A stretch of 13,568 nt of DNA from an uncultured Prevotellaceae bacterium (GCA_946644025.1 CAMPCG010000041.1:1-13568), one strand, 5' to 3'. Positions 5,782-12,823 are shown, numbered from the stretch's first letter. A program made the numbers and translations. The notes: generated from the letters alone by a model not told the origin.

Positions 5782-6639
5782 ATGAAGACTACGCTTGCTG
5801 TTTTGGGCTTGTCGTCCCTGATGGCTGTGGGCTGTAAGAATGCTCCGTCGATGGCAGCAAAGGTGAATGAGGGCCAGGGAAAGGAAATGGCCCTTGGCGT
5901 GTCGCCTGAGCCTGAGACGGAGGAAGAATACATTCAGGAGATGGTACTTGGAGAGGAAACGCTACCCGAGACCGTCGACGAGTTGTTCGACGACTTTATC
6001 TTCAACTTTGCTTCTAACCCCGAGTTGCAGATGGAGCGAATCGAGTTTCCTTTGGTGATTAATTCCGGAGCACGAAAGGACACGGTGCAGCGCGATGACT
6101 GGAAAATGGAGCATTTCTTCATGAACCAGGGAGAGTACACGCTGCTCTTCGACAACCAGGAGCAGATGGAGCTGATGAAGGACACGGCACTGAACAATGT
6201 CATCGTCGAGAAGATTTTCCTGGAGGACGAGTTTATCCGGCAATATATCTTTAACCGCAACAAGGGTAAATGGATGCTTTGCGAGGTGCGCAACCAGACG
6301 TTGCCGCGCAACCCTAATGCTTCGTTCATTGGCTTTTACCACCGTTTCGTGACAGACTCCGTCTTCCAGCGCGAGAGCCTGAGCGAGGAGATTGCCTTTG
6401 TGGGGCCAGACCCCGAAGACGACTTTGCCCAGATGGAGGGCGTCATCACTCCCGACTTCTGGGATGCCTTTGCTCCGGAGCTGCCCCAGCGTATGCTCTT
6501 TAACGTGGTCTACGGCCCCCAGGACTCTACGGCCAGCGAGAAGATTTTCGTGCTCCGTGGCATCGCCAACGGCCAGGAACTGGAATTGACCTTCCACCGC
6601 GACAGCGACCGCTGGCGGCTGACAAAGCTTATGGAGTAG
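5782..6639 (+). CDS. Lipoprotein, DUF4348-like, with a duplicated domain
   Basis: 285 residues, with the lipobox Cys at 18 (LMAVGC). ATG 5782 is chosen because the in-frame ATG at 5740 lies upstream of the predicted transcription start and would spoil the signal peptide. After an acidic linker (about 40-67) the protein shows two similar halves. FDDFIFNFASNPELQMERIEFP (69-90) resembles FYHRFVTDSVFQRESLSEEIAF (185-206), and GKWMLCEV (162-169) resembles DRWRLTKL (276-283), each half ending in a Trp-containing strand. This agrees with my recollection of DUF4348, an NTF2-like Bacteroidales lipoprotein family; it was not searched. The protein is very acidic and no catalytic motif is seen. The function is unknown, probably at the inner face of the outer membrane or on the surface. 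It is followed by a hairpin element and murB. Confidence 0.85.
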   Translation: MKTTLAVLGLSSLMAVGCKNAPSMAAKVNEGQGKEMALGVSPEPETEEEYIQEMVLGEETLPETVDELFDDFIFNFASNPELQMERIEFPLVINSGARKDTVQRDDWKMEHFFMNQGEYTLLFDNQEQMELMKDTALNNVIVEKIFLEDEFIRQYIFNRNKGKWMLCEVRNQTLPRNPNASFIGFYHRFVTDSVFQRESLSEEIAFVGPDPEDDFAQMEGVITPDFWDAFAPELPQRMLFNVVYGPQDSTASEKIFVLRGIANGQELELTFHRDSDRWRLTKLME

Positions 6640-6645
6640 GGGAAA

Positions 6646-6759
6646 GGGAGTGAAAGAGAAGTGAGTGAAGTGGAAGTGAAAGAGTCGATAGTTCTTGCGC
6701 TTCCCATCACGGCAGGAACTATTGTCACCTTCACTTCCCCTTTACTCACCCTTTACTCC
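6646..6759. repeat. Long imperfect hairpin element before murB
   Basis: Three nested inverted repeats are seen. The inner pair is ATAGTTCTTGC (6688-6698) with GCAGGAACTAT (6712-6722). The middle pair is 6661-6680 with 6730-6749, matching at 18 of 20 positions (GTGAGT...GAAGTGAA against its complement). The outer pair is GGAGTGAAAG (6647-6656) with CTTTACTCC (6751-6759). The left arm is purine-rich and the right arm pyrimidine-rich. It is a diverged relative of the elements on either side of panB. There is no T-tract, so it is not a simple terminator. Confidence 0.75.
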
Positions 6760-6786
6760 ATACATACGGAATTTGAATTGCTTGAT

Positions 6787-7797
6787 ATGAAGGATTTACG
6801 CAATTATAGTCTCTTACTTCACAACACTTTCGGGATTGATGCACGTTGCCGCCGGTTTATCGAAATAGAGACGGTCGAGGAGGCGCAACGTTTGCCGTCG
6901 GTGCTTAAGGCTGACGACCGTCCGTTGATGGTCATTGGCGGAGGCAGCAACCTCCTGCTAACGAAAGACTTTGAAGGTACCGTGCTCCATGCCGCCATAC
7001 GCGGTACGGAGGCGAATGTTGCCGACGACGGCAGTGTGCTGTTGCGTGTCGGCAGTGGCGAGACGTGGGATGACATCGTGGCCCTTTGCGTAGAGAGGGG
7101 ATGGTATGGGGCAGAGAACCTGTCGCTCATTCCCGGCGAGGTTGGGGCTACGGCTGTGCAGAATATCGGTGCCTATGGCGCTGAGGTGGCCTCTATTATA
7201 TATAATGTGGAGGCTGTGGAGATAGCGACGGGGCGGCTCGTCAGTTTCCGTCCCCATGAGTGCGGGTATGGCTACCGCCAGAGCCGCTTCAAGCAAGAGT
7301 GGCATGGAAAATACCTCATCACTCACGTCACCTACCGGCTGCAAACGACGTTCGTACCTCATCTGGACTATGGCAATTTACGCGAAAGGTTTACGGCCAG
7401 CAGCCAAAAGCTGACGCCTCAGGCGTTGCGCCAGGCCATCATCGACATACGCCGGGAGAAGCTACCCGACCCCTCGGTTGAGGGCAATGCCGGCAGCTTT
7501 TTCGTGAATCCCGTCGTGAGTCGGGAGAAGTCTGAGGAGCTGTTACTTGACTATCCCGCGATGCCTCATTATGACGCTGAAGGCAAGGTGAAGATTCCTG
7601 CCGGATGGCTCATTGAGCAGTGCGGATGGAAGGGACGCTCGCTGGGACGTGCCGGTGTACACGGTCGCCAGGCGCTGGTGCTGGTGAACCGAGGAGTGGC
7701 CACGGGGGCCGACATCGTTGCCCTTTGCGAGGCTATTCGCCACGATGTGAAAGAAAAGTTCGGCATCGACATCCATCCCGAGGTGAACATAGTTTAG
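6787..7797 (+). CDS. murB: UDP-N-acetylenolpyruvoylglucosamine reductase
   Basis: 336 residues. MurB uses NADPH and FAD to reduce UDP-GlcNAc-enolpyruvate to UDP-MurNAc, the second committed step of cytoplasmic peptidoglycan precursor synthesis. The FAD-binding half shows NTFGID (13-18), VIGGGSNLLL (49-58) and IPGEVGATAVQNIGAYG (115-131). The C-terminal substrate domain includes YGYRQSRFK (161-169), GNAGSFFVNP (233-242), AGWLIEQCGWKG (272-283) and HPEVNIV at the end. Catalytic residues by family alignment are Arg164, Ser237 and Glu332. The length and layout fit type I (E. coli-like) MurB. The start at 6787 is used because MKDLRNYSLLLHNTFGID matches the family N-terminus; the frame stays open upstream, but only through the hairpin element. 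The next gene starts 28 nt after its stop codon. Confidence 0.97.
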   Translation: MKDLRNYSLLLHNTFGIDARCRRFIEIETVEEAQRLPSVLKADDRPLMVIGGGSNLLLTKDFEGTVLHAAIRGTEANVADDGSVLLRVGSGETWDDIVALCVERGWYGAENLSLIPGEVGATAVQNIGAYGAEVASIIYNVEAVEIATGRLVSFRPHECGYGYRQSRFKQEWHGKYLITHVTYRLQTTFVPHLDYGNLRERFTASSQKLTPQALRQAIIDIRREKLPDPSVEGNAGSFFVNPVVSREKSEELLLDYPAMPHYDAEGKVKIPAGWLIEQCGWKGRSLGRAGVHGRQALVLVNRGVATGADIVALCEAIRHDVKEKFGIDIHPEVNIV

Positions 7798-7825
7798 AAG
7801 GAGTGAAAAGAAGGTAAAGCGAGTG

Positions 7826-8590
7826 ATGAAGATTACTTTTTTAGGCACGGGCACGTCGTGTGGCGTCCCGGTGATAGGCTGCCCTTGCGAGGTGTGCCAG
7901 AGCAGCGACTCCAAGGACAAGCGTCTACGCTGCTCTATCCTTGTGGAAAATGAGAATACGAGGCTCCTTGTGGACTGCGGTCCCGACTTCCGCCAGCAGA
8001 TACTTCCACAGCCTTTCCGCCGCATCGACGGCATCCTCGTCACCCATGCCCACTACGACCATGTGGGAGGTATGGACGACATACGCCCCTATTGCCAGTT
8101 TGGAGAAATCAACGTCTATGCCAATGCCGAGGCTTGCCAGGGTATGCTTCAGATGCTGCCCTACTGTTTTGCAGCAAACCGTTACCCGGGTGTGCCGGCC
8201 ATCGGCTTGCACGAGATTCAGGCCGGACAGCCCCTGACCATTGGCAACATCGACATTCTTCCCGTTCGGGTCATGCACGGCCAGCTGCCCATCCTTGGCT
8301 TCCGCTTCGGCCGCTTTGCCTACATCACCGACATGAAGACCATTGAGCCGGACCAGGCCGAGCTGTTGCGCGGTGTTGACACCCTTGTGGTCAACGCCCT
8401 CCGTTTCGACCGTCCCCACCACTCCCACCAGCTTGTCGACGATGCCGTGGCCTTTGCCCGCAGCATCGGTTCGCGCCACACGCTGCTTGTCCACGTGTGT
8501 CACGACATTGGGTTGCATAAAAAAGCTAACCGTCGTCTGCCAGATGGTGTAGAACTGGCATACGACGGTCAGCAATTGGTTATTCCCTGA
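7826..8590 (+). CDS. PhnP-like metallo-beta-lactamase-fold phosphodiesterase
   Basis: 254 residues. The metallo-beta-lactamase signature is HAHYDH (74-79). Further metal ligands are probably His151 (RVMHG), Asp169 (YITDM) and a His in LVHVCHDIGLH (221-231). The N-terminal GTGTSCGVPVIGCPCEVC has Cys19, Cys21 and Cys24 spaced like the three Cys of the structural zinc site described for PhnP, the 5-phosphoribosyl 1,2-cyclic phosphate phosphodiesterase. No phosphonate (phn) genes are nearby, so a general cyclic-phosphate hydrolase is as likely as PhnP itself. ATG 7826 is preferred to GTG 7823 because MKITFLGTG is the family start. Its stop codon abuts that of the convergent ribH, and its last 60 coding bases contain a hairpin that acts as a terminator on the other strand. 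Confidence 0.9.
   Translation: MKITFLGTGTSCGVPVIGCPCEVCQSSDSKDKRLRCSILVENENTRLLVDCGPDFRQQILPQPFRRIDGILVTHAHYDHVGGMDDIRPYCQFGEINVYANAEACQGMLQMLPYCFAANRYPGVPAIGLHEIQAGQPLTIGNIDILPVRVMHGQLPILGFRFGRFAYITDMKTIEPDQAELLRGVDTLVVNALRFDRPHHSHQLVDDAVAFARSIGSRHTLLVHVCHDIGLHKKANRRLPDGVELAYDGQQLVIP
8519..8569 (-). terminator. ribH-operon terminator inside the hydrolase CDS
   Basis: On the plus strand ACCGTCGTCTGCCAG (8529-8543) and CTGGCATACGACGGT (8555-8569) form a 15-bp stem with one mismatch and an 11-nt loop. On the minus strand the stem is followed by TAGC and a run of six T (complement of 8519-8526). This is the arrangement of an intrinsic terminator for ribH, beginning 22 nt after its stop codon. 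On the plus strand there is no good T-tract. Confidence 0.75.
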
Positions 8591-9067
8591 TTAGAATTTC
8601 GCCATCTTGATGGCTACCACGGCGCACTCGTCGCCCTTGTTGCCCAACTTTCCTCCTGCGCGGTCTCGTGCCTGCTGAAGGTCGTTGGTGGTGAGCAGCC
8701 CGTAGATGACGGGAATGTTGCTCGTTGCGTTAAGCCTGGCGATGCCGGCCGTGACACCCTCGCAGATGTAGTCGAAGTGCGGGGTCTCTCCGCGTATGAC
8801 GCTGCCCAGGATGATGATGGCATCGTAGCCGTCGTTGAGGGTCATCTGGTGAGCACCGTAGATGAGCTCGAAGGAGCCCGGTACAGTCTTTACGTGGATG
8901 TTCTCAGGCAGCGCGCCGTGTTTCTCGAGCGTTGACACACAACCTTCGAGGAGAGCCCCTGTGATTTCAGAGTTCCACTCGGCTACGACAATGCCGAAGA
9001 TCATGTTCGATGCGTCGGGCACTGACTTGAAGTCGTAGTCGCTCAGGTTATGGAGTGCTGTTGCCAT
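8591..9067 (-). CDS. ribH: 6,7-dimethyl-8-ribityllumazine synthase
   Basis: 158 residues. RibH condenses 5-amino-6-ribitylaminouracil with 3,4-dihydroxy-2-butanone 4-phosphate to give lumazine, the penultimate step of riboflavin synthesis; family members assemble as pentamers or 60-mer shells in the cytosol. Family motifs in order are [10 protein letters not shown] (27-36), VPGSFEL (62-68), [17 protein letters not shown] (85-101, with catalytic His97), PVIYGLLTT (119-127) and Gln131-Arg136 in the phosphate-binding loop (QQARDRAG). The length is normal. The start ATG overlaps the stop codon of the upstream TPR gene (TAATG), implying translational coupling. Other riboflavin genes are not in the window. 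Confidence 0.97.
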   Translation of the reverse strand: MATALHNLSDYDFKSVPDASNMIFGIVVAEWNSEITGALLEGCVSTLEKHGALPENIHVKTVPGSFELIYGAHQMTLNDGYDAIIILGSVIRGETPHFDYICEGVTAGIARLNATSNIPVIYGLLTTNDLQQARDRAGGKLGNKGDECAVVAIKMAKF

Positions 9068-9753
9068 TATTTGACGCGCTCAATGTAATTGTCGAGGTTG
9101 TTCATTCGCAGGAACTCAGGATAGTCGGCCTTCACCTGCTCATAGAGTTTCAGTGCCTCTTCCTTCTTTCCCTGGCTCTCCAGTATCTGTCCAGCCTGGA
9201 TAAGGAACTGTGGCGAGAGCGCTGCGTTGTTGGCTTTCGATGCTGCTTTCTTCAGCGTGCTGACGGCCTCGTCGAGCTGTCCCAGTGCTGCCTGCACGTT
9301 GCCCAGTGCGCCGATTGAGGCGGGAGCCACCATTTCGTCGTCGCCGTCGTACTTCTTGATATAGTTTGCAGCCTCCTCCATGTTGCCCAGACGAGCGTAG
9401 CAGATGCCTGCATAGAGGTTTGCCAGGTTGGCGGCCTTTCCCGAGTAGTCGCTGGCTATGGCCAGGAATCCTGCGTTGATGCTATCGCCGTTAAGCGCTT
9501 TGTTGAAGAGCTCTGCATCGTCGCTGAGCACTGCCTCTGAATAGTATTCCTGTGCCTTGGCCATGGCGGTGCTGGCTTTCTGGAACGATTCGTTGGCGAA
9601 GTGTTTCCACGTGTAGTATCCGGCTATGATGACCAGCAAGGCCACCACGCAGCCGATGAGAAGGTTTTTGTACTTGAGGATGAAATCCTCGCTTTTGCTT
9701 AGGGTCTCCATCACCTCGGGAGCACCCTGCTGAAGGTTTTTCTTTTCTGCCAT
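9067..9753 (-). CDS. Membrane-anchored tetratricopeptide (TPR) protein
   Basis: 228 residues. A short basic cytoplasmic N-terminus is followed by one transmembrane helix at about 30-47 ([18 protein letters not shown]), then an extracytoplasmic helical domain. TPR-like pairs are visible at about 107-136 ([29 protein letters not shown]), 145-172 and 181-214 ([25 protein letters not shown], with the typical Gly-Ala spacing). The architecture resembles YfgM/TPR_21-type proteins, which work near the Sec translocon or envelope chaperones; orthology is not established. The start at 9753 is used because the upstream in-frame ATG (9795) lies inside the promoter -7 element. It is the first gene of a two-gene operon with ribH, overlapping it by 1 nt. 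Confidence 0.9.
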   Translation of the reverse strand: MAEKKNLQQGAPEVMETLSKSEDFILKYKNLLIGCVVALLVIIAGYYTWKHFANESFQKASTAMAKAQEYYSEAVLSDDAELFNKALNGDSINAGFLAIASDYSGKAANLANLYAGICYARLGNMEEAANYIKKYDGDDEMVAPASIGALGNVQAALGQLDEAVSTLKKAASKANNAALSPQFLIQAGQILESQGKKEEALKLYEQVKADYPEFLRMNNLDNYIERVK

Positions 9754-9792
9754 TATTTTAATAAGTTTTTTAAGGTCCGTTTTTTGCGGGCG

Positions 9793-9824
9793 CAAAGTTA
9801 CGTAAAATATTGGATATGGTGAAA
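9793..9824 (-). promoter_or_regulatory. Promoter of the TPR-ribH operon
   Basis: On the minus strand TAACTTTG (9800-9793) is a strong -7 match, and TTTC (9824-9821) lies 20 bp upstream as a one-mismatch -33. Transcription would start near 9787, about 34 nt before the start codon at 9753. Confidence 0.7.
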
Positions 9825-9921
9825 TTTTCTTTCGACTTTTTTAGTTTTTCTCTCCCAAATGGCTCTTTTTATCAATCAGTTTATCTTTTTTTGCAGTTTT
9901 TCACCCGTTTTTCGTATTCTT

Positions 9922-9954
9922 TTTGCGTCGGTTCGCGTAAAATGCTTACCTTTG
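9922..9954 (+). promoter_or_regulatory. Promoter of the HAD phosphatase gene
   Basis: TTTG (9922-9925) and TACCTTTG (9947-9954) are separated by 21 bp, matching the Bacteroidetes consensus. Transcription from about 9961 supports the start codon at 10004. It diverges from the TPR-ribH promoter across about 100 bp of AT-rich DNA. Confidence 0.75.
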
Positions 9955-10003
9955 CACGCGATTTTTGAAATGTGCCCCTATGCGGGCAATAATTTTATTG
10001 TTA

Positions 10004-10654
10004 ATGTTTAAGGCAGCACTTTTCGACCTTGACGGTGTGATATTCGACACAGAGCCCCAGTACACCGTGTTCTGGGGCAGCCAGTGCAGGCAATACCACC
10101 CGGAGCATCCCGGCCTGGAGCACGAGATAAAAGGCTCCACGCTCGACCAGATTTTCGACCGCTGGTGGGCTGGCCCTTTGGAGTCGGAGCGCGCGGCCGT
10201 GACGCGACGGCTCGATGAGTTTGAGGCGCAGATGAGCTACGACTACATCGACGGGCTTCAGGATTTCCTGGCCGACCTTCGCCGCCACAGCATCAAGACA
10301 GCCATAGTGACCAGCTCCAACCGGCAGAAGATGGACAGCGTCTATCGCAGCCGGCCGGAGCTGCCTTTTGTTTTTGACGCCATCCTCACCAGCGAGGACT
10401 TCACCGAGAGCAAACCCTCGCCGCAGTGCTACCTCCGTGCGGCCAATCGCCTCGGTGTCGAGCCGGGCGAATGTGTCGTGTTTGAGGACAGCTTCAACGG
10501 GCTCCGTTCCGGCCGCAGCGCCGGAATGTACGTCGTTGGCCTTGCTACCACCAACAGCCGCGAGGCCATAGCGCCACTCTCGGATATTCAGATAGACAAC
10601 TATAACAACTTTAAATTATTTAGTGATAGAGGAGTGAATGTGAGTGATGGGTGA
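10004..10654 (+). CDS. HAD-superfamily hydrolase, beta-phosphoglucomutase/phosphatase-like
   Basis: 216 residues, cytosolic. All four HAD motifs are present: DLDGV (8-12; nucleophile Asp8, acid/base Asp10), TSSN (103-106), Lys137 in SKPSP, and FEDSFNGLRSGRSAGM (160-175; Mg-binding Glu161/Asp162). A helical cap lies between residues about 15 and 85, as in the beta-phosphoglucomutase and sugar-phosphate phosphatase group. The substrate is unknown. ATG 10004 gives the usual short lead into the first motif; the upstream in-frame TTG 9965 and ATG 9980 leave little or no leader. The last residues (DRGVNVSDG) are read from the start of a repeat element, so the C-terminus may have changed when the element arrived. 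Confidence 0.92.
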   Translation: MFKAALFDLDGVIFDTEPQYTVFWGSQCRQYHPEHPGLEHEIKGSTLDQIFDRWWAGPLESERAAVTRRLDEFEAQMSYDYIDGLQDFLADLRRHSIKTAIVTSSNRQKMDSVYRSRPELPFVFDAILTSEDFTESKPSPQCYLRAANRLGVEPGECVVFEDSFNGLRSGRSAGMYVVGLATTNSREAIAPLSDIQIDNYNNFKLFSDRGVNVSDG

Positions 10655-10755
10655 TGGTGGGGGAGAGGTGAGAGGTGAGACTTGGTACGCAGAACATTCC
10701 TCTCACCACCCACCTCTCACCCCTCACCCCCAAAGACCCACCCATCACCCCAACA
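10631..10755. repeat. GTGAG/CTCAC hairpin element, copy upstream of panB
   Basis: A purine-rich left arm (GGAGTGAATGTGAGTGATGGG onward, with GAGGTGAGAGGTGAG at 10664-10678) and a pyrimidine-rich right arm (CACCTCTCACC at 10711-10721, CCCACCCATCACCCC to 10751) flank a centre holding GCAGAACATTCCTC (10689-10702). It overlaps the last codons and stop of the HAD gene. The opening GGAGTGAATGTG, the centre and the closing CACCCCCAAAGA are shared with the copy downstream of panB. Confidence 0.8.
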
Positions 10756-10776
10756 CCCTTTAAAAAAAACAGAACA

Positions 10777-11598
10777 ATGGCAGGATATTTAGTTAGCGAC
10801 GAGCGCAAGGTGACTACGCATCGCTTCATCGAAATGAAACAGAAGGGAGAGAAAATCTCCATGCTCACCTCTTACGACTACACCACCGCCGGCATTGTAG
10901 ACCGTGCCGGCATCGACGGCATCCTCATCGGCGACAGTGCCTCTAACGTGATGGTGGGCAACACTACGACGCTGCCCATGACCGTCGACCAGATGATTTA
11001 TCATGCCCGCGCCGTGGTGAACGGCGTGAAGCGTGCCCTCGTGGTCTGCGACATGCCCTTCGGCTCCTACCAGGCAGGCAGTCACGTTGCCGTGGCCAAC
11101 GCCATTCGCATCATGAAGGAGAGCGGCTGCGACGCGCTGAAACTCGAGGGCGGCGTTGAGATTATCGATGCCGTGAAGCGCATCCTCGATGCCGGCATAC
11201 CCGTGATGGGCCACCTGGGACTCACGCCGCAGAGCATCAACAAGTTCGGCACCTACGCCGTCCGCGCCAAGGAAGAGCGCGAGGCCCAGAAGCTGCTCAG
11301 CGATGCCCGTCTGCTGGCCGAGACTGGCTGCTTCGCCGTCACCCTGGAAAAGGTGCCCGCAGCGCTGGCCAAGCAGGTGACCGAGGAAATCAGCGTGCCC
11401 ACCATCGGTATAGGTGCCGGCAATTACTGCGACGGCCAGATACTGGTCGTGGCCGACATGCTCGGCATGACACAGGGATTCTCGCCCCGTTTCCTCCGCC
11501 GCTATGCCGACCTCAACAGTGTGATGACCGATGCCGTGGGGCAGTACGTCACCGACGTGAAGAGCGGCGATTTCCCCAACGAGTCAGAATCATATTAG
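10777..11598 (+). CDS. panB: 3-methyl-2-oxobutanoate hydroxymethyltransferase
   Basis: 273 residues. PanB transfers a hydroxymethyl group from 5,10-methylene-tetrahydrofolate to alpha-ketoisovalerate to make ketopantoate, the first step of pantothenate and CoA synthesis, in the cytosol. Signatures include [19 protein letters not shown] (29-47), [19 protein letters not shown] (51-69), CDMPFGSY (91-98), LKLEGG (121-126), GHLGLTPQS (145-153) and PTIGIGAG (208-215). Metal ligands by family are Asp53, Asp92 and Glu124; the catalytic base is probably Glu191 in LEKVPA. The length is typical. The start at 10777 is used because the open frame upstream is repeat sequence. The gene is flanked on both sides by copies of the same hairpin element; panC and panD are not in the window. 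Confidence 0.97.
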   Translation: MAGYLVSDERKVTTHRFIEMKQKGEKISMLTSYDYTTAGIVDRAGIDGILIGDSASNVMVGNTTTLPMTVDQMIYHARAVVNGVKRALVVCDMPFGSYQAGSHVAVANAIRIMKESGCDALKLEGGVEIIDAVKRILDAGIPVMGHLGLTPQSINKFGTYAVRAKEEREAQKLLSDARLLAETGCFAVTLEKVPAALAKQVTEEISVPTIGIGAGNYCDGQILVVADMLGMTQGFSPRFLRRYADLNSVMTDAVGQYVTDVKSGDFPNESESY

Positions 11599-11604
11599 TA
11601 TAAG

Positions 11605-11730
11605 GGAGTGAATGTGGGTAATGGATGTTGGGCGTTTGCCGCAGAACATTCCTCCCACCTCTCACCCCCCACCTCCTACCTCTCACCTCTCACCCCTCAC
11701 CCCTCACCTCTCACCTCTCACCCCCAAAGA
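11605..11730. repeat. GTGAG/CTCAC element downstream of panB, with CCTCTCA heptad tract
   Basis: It begins GGAGTGAATGTGGGTAATGG, has GCAGAACATTCCTC at 11641-11654 and ends CACCCCCAAAGA (11719-11730), as in the copy upstream of panB. The right part (about 11653-11724) is a degenerate tandem array of 7-nt units, CCTCTCA or CCCCTCA. A heptad array is out of phase with codons, consistent with non-coding DNA. The LacI-type gene starts 9 nt after it. Confidence 0.8.
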
Positions 11731-11738
11731 ATAGATTC

Positions 11739-12803
11739 ATGGATAAAATCAGGATAAAGGACATTGCCGAGCGGGCCGGCGTAAGCGTAGGCACTGTAGA
11801 CCGTGTGCTCCACGACCGCCCCAACGTGTCGAAGTCGGCACGCGAGAAAGTAGAGCAGGCACTTGCCGAGATGGACTACGAGCCCAACGTCTACGCCTCG
11901 GCGCTGGCCTATAACAAGGACTACACCTTCGCCTGCATCATTCCCGAGCACGACAGCGAGGCCTATTGGGACGAGATAGAGGAGGGCGTGCAGGCAGCCA
12001 CCAGCCATCGCCGAGACTTCCATGTGGCGCTGCGTATGCTCTATTACGAGCGCTTCAACACCCCGACGTTCATCAAGGCCGCTGCCGACTGTCTGGCCGA
12101 GAAGGTGGACGGCGTCATCGTCGTCCCGGCAAAGCTTGAGGTGACGCGCAACTTCACCGACGAGCTTACGGAGCGGGGCGTACCCTTCATCCTCCTCGAC
12201 TCTTATCTGCCCGACCTCAAGCCCCTGGCTTTCTTCGGTCAGGACTCCTTCCAGAGCGGCTATTTCGCTGCCCGCATGATGATGCTCATCGCCTCGAAGG
12301 AAAAGGAAATCATGGTCATGAAGCAGCTCAAGGACGGACACATCGGCTCCAAGCAGCAGTCCAACCGCGAGACGGGCTTCCGCCACTATATGCGCGACCA
12401 TTTCCCCGAGATTGTCATCACTGAGCTAAACCTCCCGCTGGGGCAGACCGCGAAGGAGTTCGACGAGATACTTGAGGAATTTTTCCAGACCCACCCCCAC
12501 GTACACCACTGCATCACCTTTAACTCCAAGGCCCATCTCGTGGGCGACTACCTCCTGCGCACCAACCGTCGCAACATCCAGATCATGGGCTATGACATGG
12601 TGCCCAAGAACGCCGAGTGCGTGCGCCAGGGCAGCATCTCCTTCCTCATAGCGCAGCACGCCTATCTGCAGGGGTACTCCTGTGTGGAGACGCTCTTCCA
12701 GGCCATCGTGCTCAAGCACGAGGTGACACCCGTCAACTACATGCCCATAGAGCTCCTTACGAAGGAGAACATCGACTTTTACCGGCGCACCAACATCGGG
12801 TAA
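11739..12803 (+). CDS. LacI-family transcriptional regulator
   Basis: 354 residues. The N-terminal LacI helix-turn-helix is IRIKDIAERAGVSVGTVDRVLHDRPNVSKSAREKV (about 4-38), followed by the hinge-like ALAEMDYEPNVYASAL. The rest is a periplasmic-binding-protein-type effector domain (about 62-345), with VDGVIVVPAK, GVPFILLDSYLPD and the C-terminal MGYDMVPKNAECVRQGSISFLIAQ, the usual site of ligand contacts. It would bind an operator as a dimer and respond to a small molecule, often a sugar; the target cannot be read here. HTH position 21 is Asp (TVDRVL), where Ser is common (TVSRVL), as in a subgroup of Bacteroidetes LacI proteins. The start ATG 11739 follows a repeat element; the frame upstream of it is repeat sequence. 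Confidence 0.92.
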   Translation: MDKIRIKDIAERAGVSVGTVDRVLHDRPNVSKSAREKVEQALAEMDYEPNVYASALAYNKDYTFACIIPEHDSEAYWDEIEEGVQAATSHRRDFHVALRMLYYERFNTPTFIKAAADCLAEKVDGVIVVPAKLEVTRNFTDELTERGVPFILLDSYLPDLKPLAFFGQDSFQSGYFAARMMMLIASKEKEIMVMKQLKDGHIGSKQQSNRETGFRHYMRDHFPEIVITELNLPLGQTAKEFDEILEEFFQTHPHVHHCITFNSKAHLVGDYLLRTNRRNIQIMGYDMVPKNAECVRQGSISFLIAQHAYLQGYSCVETLFQAIVLKHEVTPVNYMPIELLTKENIDFYRRTNIG

Positions 12804-12823
12804 AGAGAAGAGTGAAAGTAAGC

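Noticed and set aside
6661..6786. 42-residue N-terminal extension of MurB
   Set aside because: It is encoded by the hairpin element and does not resemble any MurB N-terminus.
9965..10003. Earlier start (TTG 9965 or ATG 9980) for the HAD phosphatase
   Set aside because: Both lie within about 20 nt of the predicted transcription start and add residues ahead of the usual HAD N-terminus.
10675..10776. N-terminal extension of PanB rich in Pro, Thr and Leu
   Set aside because: It is the translated right arm of a repeat element; PanB begins at 10777 ([14 protein letters not shown]).
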